Part shown: piece by piece, positions 1 to 7,260 of the stretch
How positions within the stretch are numbered: position 1 is the stretch's first letter
How the letters are laid out: each line of letters starts with the position of its first letter
Assembly: GCA_041583135.1 (NCBI GenBank)
Contig: JBFHGJ010000037.1
Coordinates: 1-49,907 of the forward strand
Source: JABSOG01 sp041583135
Lineage (GTDB): Bacteria > Pseudomonadota > Gammaproteobacteria > Enterobacterales > Alteromonadaceae
Direction: 5' to 3'
DNA length: 49,907 nt
Position numbers and translations under genes: made by a program
Notes under the pieces: model-generated
What the model saw: only the letters and a program-made list of their open reading frames with translations
Database searches by the model: none
Told to the model about the DNA's origin: nothing

Positions 1-327
1 GAAGTCGAGCCTTCATTTAAGCCGGGGATCAAACTGACCGACTTGTCGCCGTGTTTACCGGATTATGCCATTGAGGCAATTCGCGAAGCGCTGCCTGCCT
101 TTAATAAAAAGATCAAAGGTTTTGCCATGGATGATGCGCTATTGACCGGCGTTGAGACCCGCACCTCGTCACCGATCCGAATTAAGCGTGACGATACACT
201 GCAAAGCCTTAATACCAAAGGACTTTTTCCGGCAGGTGAAGGGGCAGGTTATGCCGGAGGCATCTTATCGGCCGGTATCGATGGCATTCGAGTGGCCGAG
301 GCCATTGCCTTATCCATGGTTAAATAA
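1..327 (+). CDS. C-terminal part of FAD-dependent oxidoreductase (COG2509-like)
   Basis: The reading frame is open from the first base and ends at TAA 325-327, so only the last 108 residues are in the window. The tail contains GLFPAGEGAGYAGGI followed by SAGIDGIRVAEAIA. This is the C-terminal FAD-contact segment seen in the 'NAD(FAD)-utilising dehydrogenase' family COG2509, where a Gly-rich strand contacts the flavin and the last helix closes the fold. The start, the Rossmann motif and the upstream context are outside the window. Substrate and pathway are not known for this family. The flavoprotein call is fairly safe; the exact family is from memory of the motif. Confidence 0.75.
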   Translation, partial: EVEPSFKPGIKLTDLSPCLPDYAIEAIREALPAFNKKIKGFAMDDALLTGVETRTSSPIRIKRDDTLQSLNTKGLFPAGEGAGYAGGILSAGIDGIRVAEAIALSMVK

Positions 328-465
328 TATTTTTTTTCATTTTTTTTCGAACCTTTTGAATAAAGCGGTTACCTATTGATAGTGGCGGGGTTGACTCACT
401 GACCGCTGCCGGTACGTCATTCACATTCACTACCATAATATTGCAATGGCGTACTTTATTGATGT

Positions 466-521
466 TGACCTGAGCGAGGCAACAAAACGGTCTTGGGGAT
501 GAACGGCTTCGATTCAGGTCA
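466..521 (+). repeat. 8-bp inverted repeat in leader of small ORF
   Basis: TGACCTGA (466-473) and TCAGGTCA (514-521) are perfect inverted repeats separated by 40 bases. Just downstream CCTTC (526-530) can pair with GAAGG (542-546), which overlaps the ribosome binding site of the small ORF at 549. The arrangement looks like a structured mRNA leader or a spaced operator. No known riboswitch was recognised. Confidence 0.4.
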
Positions 522-548
522 GCATCCTTCTTTTAAAAGGAGAAGGTG

Positions 549-668
549 ATGAAAAATGTATTCAACAATTACGTTAAAGAAACTTTGCGCCTAGCGACGT
601 GTTCGGTTGTGGCGTTGAGTTTGTATTTCTTTTTATTTGAAATGGCTCGCGGATTTTCTATCGGCTGA
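549..668 (+). CDS. Small hydrophobic protein, 39 aa (hypothetical)
   Basis: An ATG at 549 is preceded by a strong ribosome binding site (AAAAGGAGAAGG, 535-546) and opens a 39-codon frame ending at TGA 666-668. The product has a polar start (MKNVFNNYVKETLR) and then one hydrophobic segment around LSLYFFLFEMA, so it could be a single-pass inner-membrane micropeptide. No family was recognised. Support comes only from the ribosome binding site, the hydrophobic pattern and the structured leader upstream. The rest of 328-875 holds another weak frame (GTG 750 to TAA 872, 40 codons, without a convincing ribosome binding site) and a hairpin, CCGTTGA 710-716 with TCAACGG 731-737. Confidence 0.45.
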   Translation: MKNVFNNYVKETLRLATCSVVALSLYFFLFEMARGFSIG

Positions 669-875
669 GCCAGCTTTGTTTGAACTGAGCCTAGGGCGGT
701 TGACCTTTGCCGTTGACATTTTGTTCGAATTCAACGGTTGTTTATCGAGGTGCGGGCTTTGTGGTTTAGCATAGCGTTATTGATGTCGTTGTTTTTTAGC
801 GGTATCTCTGAGGTCGGCGTAAGTCAGTGCCATCGGAATGCTATTTCTCTGTTGCAACTGTTTGAAAGTTAAACC

Positions 876-1973
876 TTATTTGATATTTTCAATCAGCTCA
901 TCGATTGCCTTCATCTTGTCACTAAAATCCATGTTCGTTGCTATCACATTATCTAACCTGTGCCTAGCCTGTGTTAAGGTGTCGCTAATGTTTGCTTGTA
1001 GTTGAGCGTTGGCGCCGACAGCCTGCATCTGATGGCTGATAGAAGCTTGCAGCTTATCAAATATATCGTGCAGGTGATGTTCGAGCCTTGCATAGTCGTA
1101 GCTGAGCTGTTTATAACTTTTTGCAATGCCGCCTTTGAGATTAATCAGGGCCTGATGTCTCAGCAGCATTTGAAGGCTTTCATTTTCGATAAAATCAACC
1201 CTGCCGCTGATCAGCTCAACCATAATGGAAAGCTGTTCCTTCAACCGATTGACGTCATATTCATCTTCGGGGATCTGTTTGATCAGAATCGAACATTGCT
1301 TGCTGTTAAACAACAGGTTGGCGCCAAAAGGCACTATGGCTTTGGCTCTTTTGCCCAGTTCCAAAATCTCCGATTCGAGTCGATTGATCTTATTGCGGGG
1401 ATATTGGTAAATCTGACGCCCAGCCCTAAGTTCAACGACACCTTTTAGCTGTAGCTTATCAAGGGTGTCCTGAATGTTTTCATATAGGCTGTCGAGGTTG
1501 TCAATGGTTAAGATACGCTTGAAAAAATCGCTTAAAATACTGAGTTCGGTGGAATACTGCATCGAGGCGCAGGCAACTTGCGAGGCTTTTTTGGCAAAAT
1601 TTCTGAGGTCGCGATTCTCATTAAAGCGCTTTTTATAGGCTTCAAGCTTGTATTCCAGCTCGGCCAGATCAAGGGGTTTGCAGATGTAGTCGTCTCCACC
1701 GGCTTCATAGGCCTTGAGCTTATCGCTTAGGGACGCCAATGAGGAAACGAAGATAATGAAGGTGTTATCGACCAGCCCACTTTTTCTTAGATCGCGGCAG
1801 ATGTCATAACCACTTTTGTCTGTCAGCATGATATCAAGCAGGATTATCTGAGGCTCACAGTCGGCTACCAACTCCTCAACCGATTCTTCACCGGTTGAGG
1901 AGATCACATCGAAATGCGCTTCCAACGCCTGTTGGATCAGGCTAAGGTTTTGATGATTATCGTCAATAGACAA
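876..1973 (-). CDS. Response regulator with long C-terminal helical region
   Basis: A receiver domain fills about residues 1-115: acidic pair D4-D5, phospho-acceptor D47 in IILLDIM, S77 at the usual Thr/Ser position and K99 in CKPLDL. The remaining 250 residues are rich in helix-forming and coiled-coil-like sequence and show no DNA-binding, GGDEF, EAL or HD motif. The output is therefore unknown; protein-protein signalling is an inference. No histidine kinase gene is adjacent. The given start is TTG 1973, which lacks a ribosome binding site and leaves a clipped first strand. A much better start, ATG 2022 behind AAGG, is in another frame and joins this one only if one base of the CCCC run at 2008-2011 is removed. 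The gene may therefore be frameshifted, or this is a sequence error. Confidence 0.8.
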   Translation of the reverse strand: MSIDDNHQNLSLIQQALEAHFDVISSTGEESVEELVADCEPQIILLDIMLTDKSGYDICRDLRKSGLVDNTFIIFVSSLASLSDKLKAYEAGGDDYICKPLDLAELEYKLEAYKKRFNENRDLRNFAKKASQVACASMQYSTELSILSDFFKRILTIDNLDSLYENIQDTLDKLQLKGVVELRAGRQIYQYPRNKINRLESEILELGKRAKAIVPFGANLLFNSKQCSILIKQIPEDEYDVNRLKEQLSIMVELISGRVDFIENESLQMLLRHQALINLKGGIAKSYKQLSYDYARLEHHLHDIFDKLQASISHQMQAVGANAQLQANISDTLTQARHRLDNVIATNMDFSDKMKAIDELIENIK

Positions 1974-2175
1974 TACGCGTAACTTGTTTATGGTAGTACC
2001 CTGTTTGCCCCTTGTTGCTCATGAATTAACCTTAGCTTAGTTTCTTTCGCTTGTCTGCTGTCTGAACGGCTTAATCAAGAGGAACAATCGCCACGAATAA
2101 TGAAATCTGCCATTTAATTGATTTAGATCAAGATTGTTTCTTGCGTCACTCAGTGTACCTGTCGTCAGGTCCTTA

Positions 2176-2799
2176 TCAGGTGCTGCTTGACCACTGAGAA
2201 AATAATGACCAAGCGACCCCCCACATGAGGAGCGCAACCGACAAGTCGATGGCACGGCGTACTTTGGGTTGCTTCAGTACATGAGACAACTTTGCACCGG
2301 CAAAGGCCAAAGAATACAACCATATAAATGATGCGCTGATGATGCCCGCAGTAAAGGCGGTTTTCTCATGTCCGTTGAACTGACTGCCGACAGAGCCTAA
2401 AATCACTACGGTATCAAGATAAACATGAGGATTAAGCAAGGTCACCGCCAAGGTGGTCATCACTACGACTTTGAGCGACTTCATACCGCTGTTATCGGCG
2501 CTTTGCTCAGCTGCCGGTGTCAGCACCAGCTTCAATGACATCCAGCCATAGCCAAGCAAAAATAGAATGCCGGCCCAAGTGATGATGTTATATAGTGTGG
2601 CGTTACTGCTGATCACTGTTCCACCACCGAACACGCCAATGCTCATCAAAACAACGTCAAAGAAAACACAAATAGAGGCGGCGATTAAATGGTAGTTGCG
2701 CTTAATTGCCTGATTTAACACATATGAGTTTTGCGCACCGATTGGCATGATCAGGCCCACACCTAATCCGATCCCCTGAATATAAGGCAAAAAAGTCAT
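2176..2799 (-). CDS. argO: Arginine exporter ArgO (LysE family)
   Basis: A 207-residue polytopic membrane protein of the LysE/ArgO family, which exports arginine (and in some species lysine) from the cytoplasm. It opens with a hydrophobic helix followed by GLIMPIGAQNSYVLNQAIKR, the family signature, and has about six membrane segments with the conserved TLLNPHVYLDT in the middle. ATG 2799 is chosen over the GTG at 2802 because AGGAGA lies six bases upstream of it. It is divergent from an ArgP-type regulator at 2927, the classic arrangement in which ArgP activates argO when basic amino acids are in excess. Confidence 0.93.
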   Translation of the reverse strand: MTFLPYIQGIGLGVGLIMPIGAQNSYVLNQAIKRNYHLIAASICVFFDVVLMSIGVFGGGTVISSNATLYNIITWAGILFLLGYGWMSLKLVLTPAAEQSADNSGMKSLKVVVMTTLAVTLLNPHVYLDTVVILGSVGSQFNGHEKTAFTAGIISASFIWLYSLAFAGAKLSHVLKQPKVRRAIDLSVALLMWGVAWSLFSQWSSST

Positions 2800-2819
2800 C
2801 ACGGCTCTCCTGAGGTTGC

Positions 2820-2840
2820 TATCTACAGTTGTGGTAGATA
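2820..2840. promoter_or_regulatory. Perfect 7-bp dyad, candidate ArgP operator
   Basis: TATCTAC (2820-2826), a 7-bp spacer and GTAGATA (2834-2840) form a perfect dyad of the T-N11-A type used by LysR-family proteins. It lies 20 bp upstream of the argO start codon, in the intergenic region shared with argP. That ArgP binds it is an inference from position and family. Confidence 0.5.
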
Positions 2841-2926
2841 AGGCTTGTTGAATGGTTCAGTGGCAGTTTATGAGAACTTCGGTTATAAATATAATTAATG
2901 ATTTTAATTTAGTATAAGTTAAACTT

Positions 2927-3820
2927 ATGTTTAGAGTGGATTATAAGTGGCTGCATGCACTTGCCATGGTGATACACGAGCAAAGCTTTGAAAAAGCAGC
3001 AGAAAAACTGTGCATCTCACAGTCGGCTGTATCGCAACGAATAAAAGCCTTAGAAGAATTTATTGCCCATCCGGTGGTGGTTCGTGGTCAGCCGATTGAG
3101 TTGACCGCCAAAGGGCAGTTGTTGCTTAGCCACTATAAAAAGGTGCAGCAGTTGGAAAGTGAATTGTTGCCGGAATTATTGCCCGATGCGCCAAGTGAAT
3201 TGTTGACGCTCAATATCGCGGTCAATGCCGACAGTGTGGCCACTTGGTTTTTTGAGGTGATGACCAGCTTGCTTAAGGTCTATCCGATAGAGCTGAATTT
3301 ATTGATAGACAATGAAACCCGCACCGCGCAGAAACTCAAAAGCGGTGAAGCGATTGCTGCGGTCAGCTCGCAAAAGGCGCCGTTGCCGGGCTATCAAAGC
3401 TTCTTGCTCGGTCAAATGGAGTATATCTTAGTCGGCACCGAACAGTTCCGTCAGCGTCATTTTGCCGATGGTATTACTGCCCAAGCACTGACCAAAGCCC
3501 CCGGAGTATCGTTCGACCCCACCGATGATATGCACATTCGCTTTATCGAGCATCATTACGGCTTACCGGCGGGCAGCTATCCACGTCATACGGTACGCTC
3601 GTCCGAAGCATTTGTGGCCTTGGCAAAGCAGGGGGTTGCCTATACTTTGTTGCCGAAGCTGCAAATCGCCAACGAGCTTAAAAGCGGCGAACTGATTAAT
3701 TTGTTGCCTGAGAAAAGTCACACTCAAACTCTATATTGGCATTGCTGGGTAATGGTGAAGGGGATTTACAAAAAGGTATCTCAGCAGGTGGTAGAGGGCG
3801 CCAAAATGTATCTTGATTGA
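2927..3820 (+). CDS. argP: LysR-family regulator ArgP
   Basis: A 297-residue LysR-type regulator. The first 60 residues form the winged helix-turn-helix (SFEKAAEKLCISQSAVSQRI), and the rest is the periplasmic-binding-protein-like effector domain. The opening residues and overall length match ArgP/IciA of enterobacteria, which senses arginine and lysine and controls argO and lysine-related genes. Its place back to back with argO supports the assignment. A TATAAT hexamer at 2890-2895 is a plausible -10 box, but the -35 is poor, as is common for activator-dependent or autoregulated promoters. Confidence 0.93.
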   Translation: MFRVDYKWLHALAMVIHEQSFEKAAEKLCISQSAVSQRIKALEEFIAHPVVVRGQPIELTAKGQLLLSHYKKVQQLESELLPELLPDAPSELLTLNIAVNADSVATWFFEVMTSLLKVYPIELNLLIDNETRTAQKLKSGEAIAAVSSQKAPLPGYQSFLLGQMEYILVGTEQFRQRHFADGITAQALTKAPGVSFDPTDDMHIRFIEHHYGLPAGSYPRHTVRSSEAFVALAKQGVAYTLLPKLQIANELKSGELINLLPEKSHTQTLYWHCWVMVKGIYKKVSQQVVEGAKMYLD

Positions 3821-3836
3821 TTGGCGCCCGAGTGGA

Positions 3837-4127
3837 TTATTGCTCAGTCATAAACACCACTTCGACATTGGCGACGTCGGTTTTGGCGATGCGGCGAAAC
3901 GCTGCGACATGTGGGGTTTTATCATGGGCTTCCCAAGCGGCTTTGGTGGCCCAGGTTTCGACAAAAATAAACATCGCCGGATTGGCATCGTCGATAAACA
4001 GCTGGTAACTGACACAGCCGTCTTCTGCTCGGGTTGGGGCAAGAATGTCGGTTAAGCACTGCTTGACTCGCGTAATACACTCGGGTTTGGCTTCAATGCG
4101 AACCATCATACTCATTGGCTTGCTCAT
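3837..4127 (-). CDS. Antibiotic biosynthesis monooxygenase (ABM) domain protein
   Basis: A 96-residue single-domain protein with the ferredoxin-like ABM fold: a beta strand (MMVRIEAKPE), a helix, a strand (CVSYQLFIDDANPAMFIFVE), then a helix beginning TWATKAAWEAHDKTPH and a final strand ending VVFMTEQ. Small stand-alone members such as YgiN act on quinols or other aromatic compounds, or serve as dimeric binding proteins; the substrate here is not predictable. The ATG has AGGAGT eight bases upstream. The gene converges on argP with a 16-bp gap. Confidence 0.85.
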   Translation of the reverse strand: MSKPMSMMVRIEAKPECITRVKQCLTDILAPTRAEDGCVSYQLFIDDANPAMFIFVETWATKAAWEAHDKTPHVAAFRRIAKTDVANVEVVFMTEQ

Positions 4128-4313
4128 GGAATACTCCTGTTTTTGTTGTTGTCGTACAAATGGTTGGGATTAGACTAACCGTAATTTTCTATTGCGGCAA
4201 CACAAAACGTGACTTAGCGGATAGGCGGTGACACAATTTGACAACTGTTACCACTTCACCTGATTGCACCGCTGGACTAACTTTAATTGCATATGACGGA
4301 TAAAAACGGATAG

Positions 4314-6653
4314 ATGATGAAAACAATTCTGATCGCTGCCTTAGGCTGGTTGTCCATAATGCCGGTCGCAGCACAAACTCAGCCGCTGAGCTTGCTGTTG
4401 GCCGAAGAAAAAGCGGCGCTGGTCAATGCCTTTGAAGTGTATGCCCCCTCAAGTGCGATGAAAACCAAAGCCGCGATTTCATACCATCAGCAGTTGCTCG
4501 ATAGCGATACCGACAAAGATTATCTGGTGATCTCGCTCAATCCGCAGCAAAGCGCTCAGCTCACTGCATTGGGCTTTCACCTCAAACCGGCAACTGAGTT
4601 TAAAAAGTCGCGCATCAAGGCCCTCAGTCAGGCGCAATATCGAGCTCAAACCCTTAGCGCTCAAGAAAAGGCCGATACTATTTTTGGCTATAGTTGTTAT
4701 GCCACTGTCGAGGGCACCTATACTCGCGCCGAACAATTACAGCAAGCCTCGCCGCAGTTGGCCAAGTGGGTCGATATCGGTGATTCATGGCAGAAAGCTG
4801 CCGGACAGGGCGGGTATGACTTACAAGTGTTGCAACTGACCAATCGTCAAAATGACAAACAAAAGCCGATTTTGTTCATTCATGCCGCAATGCATGCCAG
4901 AGAATACGCCACGGCGGAACTGGCGTTACGTTTTGCCGAGTATCTGGTCAACAATTATCAACACAACGCCGATGCCACTTGGATTTTAGACCACCATCAG
5001 GTGCATATTCTATTTCAACTTAATCCGGATGGGCGTAAGCGCGCCGAGAGTGGGCTGTTTTGGCGTAAAAACACCAATGAGTCGTACTGCGGCAGCAACA
5101 GTGCATCCCGTGGTGCCGATTTAAATCGCAATTTTAGCTTTTTCTGGAATGCCACCAACGACATCGGTTCGAGTAGCAGCGAGTGTTCGGAGACCTATAG
5201 AGGACCTGAGCCGACCTCTGAGCCGGAAACCGCTGCGATTGAGGGCTATATTCGCAGTATTTTTGCCGATAGACGCGGCCCGAATGAGAGCGATGCTGCG
5301 CCTGCCGATACCAGTGGAATGCACATTGACCTACACAGTTTCTCGCAGTTGGTTTTGTGGCCTTGGGGTCACAATAATGCACCGGCACCTAATGCCGATG
5401 CTCTGACCACATTGGGACGTAAGCTGGCGTTTTTTAACGGCTATACGCCGACTCAAAGCATCGGCTTATATCCTACTGACGGCACCAGTGATGATGTGAG
5501 CTATGGTGAGCTCGGGGTGGCCGCTTTTACTTTTGAACTGGGGACTAAATTTTTTCAAAGCTGCGACTATTTTGAACAGACCATTTTGCCGGACAATTTA
5601 AACGCGTTGCTGTATGCCGCCAAAGTTGTTGAAGCGCCTTATGTGCTGCCGAAAGGGCCGGAGGCGGTGGACGTTAAACTCAATGGTTTGAATACGATTA
5701 AAGTAGCCCCTGGTACGCCGGTTACGCTGACTGTCACCTTAGACGATGGTCGTTTTGAAAACAGCAATGGTGCGGAGGCGGAGCAAAATATTGCCGCAGC
5801 GCAATACTATTTCGATCAAGCACCTTGGCAACAAGGGGCGACAGCGTTTGCACTGCAACCACAAGATGGCGTGCTTGACAGTAGCGAAGAAGTGTTTTCA
5901 AGCGTCATCGATACCCAAGGGCTTGCCGATGGCCGCTATCTTATTTACGTACGCGGTCAAGATAGTGACGGAAATGTCGGACCTGTGTCTGCCGGCTATT
6001 TACACATCGGACAAATTAACAGCCCGCCGACAGCCTCTTTTAGCCACAGCTGTACCGGTCTACGTTGTCAATTTGACGGCTCGGCAAGTTTTGACGGTGA
6101 TGGTGTTTTGGTGGCGGCGGGTTGGCAACTCGGTGATGGTACATCACGCAATGACAATGCGCTGAGTATTGAGCATTTGTATGGTGCCGACGGTGAGTAT
6201 CAGGTGAGCCTTGAGGTGACCGACGACAAAGGCGGGATAAACATAAAACAACAAACCATTACGGTGAGCAATCTTGCGCCGGTTGCTTTGTTTGAGGTCG
6301 ATTGTACAGACAACAACTGCCGCTTTAACGCTCAGCAAAGCGATGATGAAGATGGTGAGATTGTCAGCTATCAGTGGCAATTCGGTGATGGTGTCAGTGC
6401 CACTGGGCTTGAGGTCAGCCACAGCTATGGCAATGGCGGTACATATGAAGTGACCCTTCAGGTGAGCGACAATTTGGCCTTAAGTGGGGAAAAAAGCCAG
6501 GCTGTCAGCGTCACCATGGCGGTGGTTACCGACCCGGTGCAAAATGACCAAGGTCGCAGTTCTGGCGGCGCGTTAGGCTGGCTAAGTCTGATACTGTTGG
6601 TGCTAGGCGCTAGGGGTCGTCGTTTTATTCTTGCCGATAATACGCGCCGCTAA
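4314..6653 (+). CDS. Secreted M14 zinc carboxypeptidase with PKD repeats and GlyGly-CTERM
   Basis: A 779-residue exported metallocarboxypeptidase that removes C-terminal amino acids from peptides outside the cytoplasm. Order: signal peptide (residues 1-20, ending VAAQ); a propeptide-like region; M14 catalytic domain with zinc ligands H194 and E197 (HARE) and H341 (DLHS) and general base E408 (FELGTK); two PKD domains (about 570-655 and 660-742); and a C-terminal SGGALGWLSLILLVLG helix followed by GARGRR. That tail is a GlyGly-CTERM signal, which in Shewanella and Vibrio is cleaved by a rhomboid-type protease during type II secretion. The last 51 bp overlap a convergent rhomboid gene. A second ATG at 4317 is an equally possible start. 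Confidence 0.93.
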   Translation: MMKTILIAALGWLSIMPVAAQTQPLSLLLAEEKAALVNAFEVYAPSSAMKTKAAISYHQQLLDSDTDKDYLVISLNPQQSAQLTALGFHLKPATEFKKSRIKALSQAQYRAQTLSAQEKADTIFGYSCYATVEGTYTRAEQLQQASPQLAKWVDIGDSWQKAAGQGGYDLQVLQLTNRQNDKQKPILFIHAAMHAREYATAELALRFAEYLVNNYQHNADATWILDHHQVHILFQLNPDGRKRAESGLFWRKNTNESYCGSNSASRGADLNRNFSFFWNATNDIGSSSSECSETYRGPEPTSEPETAAIEGYIRSIFADRRGPNESDAAPADTSGMHIDLHSFSQLVLWPWGHNNAPAPNADALTTLGRKLAFFNGYTPTQSIGLYPTDGTSDDVSYGELGVAAFTFELGTKFFQSCDYFEQTILPDNLNALLYAAKVVEAPYVLPKGPEAVDVKLNGLNTIKVAPGTPVTLTVTLDDGRFENSNGAEAEQNIAAAQYYFDQAPWQQGATAFALQPQDGVLDSSEEVFSSVIDTQGLADGRYLIYVRGQDSDGNVGPVSAGYLHIGQINSPPTASFSHSCTGLRCQFDGSASFDGDGVLVAAGWQLGDGTSRNDNALSIEHLYGADGEYQVSLEVTDDKGGINIKQQTITVSNLAPVALFEVDCTDNNCRFNAQQSDDEDGEIVSYQWQFGDGVSATGLEVSHSYGNGGTYEVTLQVSDNLALSGEKSQAVSVTMAVVTDPVQNDQGRSSGGALGWLSLILLVLGARGRRFILADNTRR

Positions 6654-7160
6654 CACGCCGGCAATAAAGCCAAAAATATGCCCTTCGAAGCTGATGTGAG
6701 TGCGGAAGTCGATCAGGCTGAAGAATATGCCGCCGTACAGTAAAACGGTGGCTATGCTGACTAAGATCGCGCGCATCGAGCGGGTGAAAAATGCATGACT
6801 GACCAAAAAGCCGAAGTAGCCCATGATCACACCAGACGCCCCAGCATGATTGGCGTGCCGGGCAAATAACCACACCAGCAAGCCGCCGACCAACCAGACA
6901 AAAACGGTAACAAATGCCAGCTGTTTGGTTTGATGCACCAAAAAGCCCAGCACCACAAAAGGAATGGTGTTGGCGATAATGTGCGGAAGGCTCCAGTGGA
7001 TCAAAGGCGCAAACAAAATGCCCCAGAGGTGGCTGACTTCTCTTGGTACGATGGCTAACCGGGCAAATGGATATCCGGCAAAGAGATTGATCAGCTCAAT
7101 CCCCCACATTAGGGCGAGGGCAAACAACAATACTTTTAAACCGGAAGATAGCTCAGTCAT
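6603..7160 (-). CDS. Rhomboid-family intramembrane serine protease
   Basis: A 185-residue protein with about six membrane helices. The serine motif GASG (in HAGASGVIMGYFGFLVSHAF) and the histidine in FEGHIFGFIAG form the rhomboid Ser/His dyad. It lacks a large extra domain, so it is a minimal-core rhomboid. The ATG is preceded by AAGGGA. Its 3' end overlaps the GlyGly-CTERM coding tail of the convergent carboxypeptidase by 51 bp. Rhombosortases, which process GlyGly-CTERM tails, are rhomboids, but this sequence looks more like the general bacterial family than the rhombosortase subfamily, so a substrate relation is only a hypothesis. Confidence 0.9.
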   Translation of the reverse strand: MTELSSGLKVLLFALALMWGIELINLFAGYPFARLAIVPREVSHLWGILFAPLIHWSLPHIIANTIPFVVLGFLVHQTKQLAFVTVFVWLVGGLLVWLFARHANHAGASGVIMGYFGFLVSHAFFTRSMRAILVSIATVLLYGGIFFSLIDFRTHISFEGHIFGFIAGVLAARIIGKNKTTTPSA

Positions 7161-7260
7161 GGATGATCCCTTACGATGGAAAATGCGGTTTCATCTTAAC
7201 CTTTTTCAATCAGTCAGTTAAGCTTATAATCATGACAAAATAATTGCTGGTAAGCTGCAT

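Noticed and set aside
491..521. tmRNA-like 5' end (GGGGATGAACGGCTTCGA)
   Set aside because: The resemblance is limited to a few bases. No tag ORF, no tRNA-like 3' half with CCA and no matching acceptor stem were found.
750..872. 40-codon plus-strand frame starting GTG, hydrophobic start
   Set aside because: No convincing ribosome binding site, and the gap also holds a hairpin (710-737). Could be real but is not supported by sequence alone.
5746..6165. 139-codon alternative-frame ORF in the carboxypeptidase gene
   Set aside because: Same-strand shadow of the PKD-coding region with no start signal or family.
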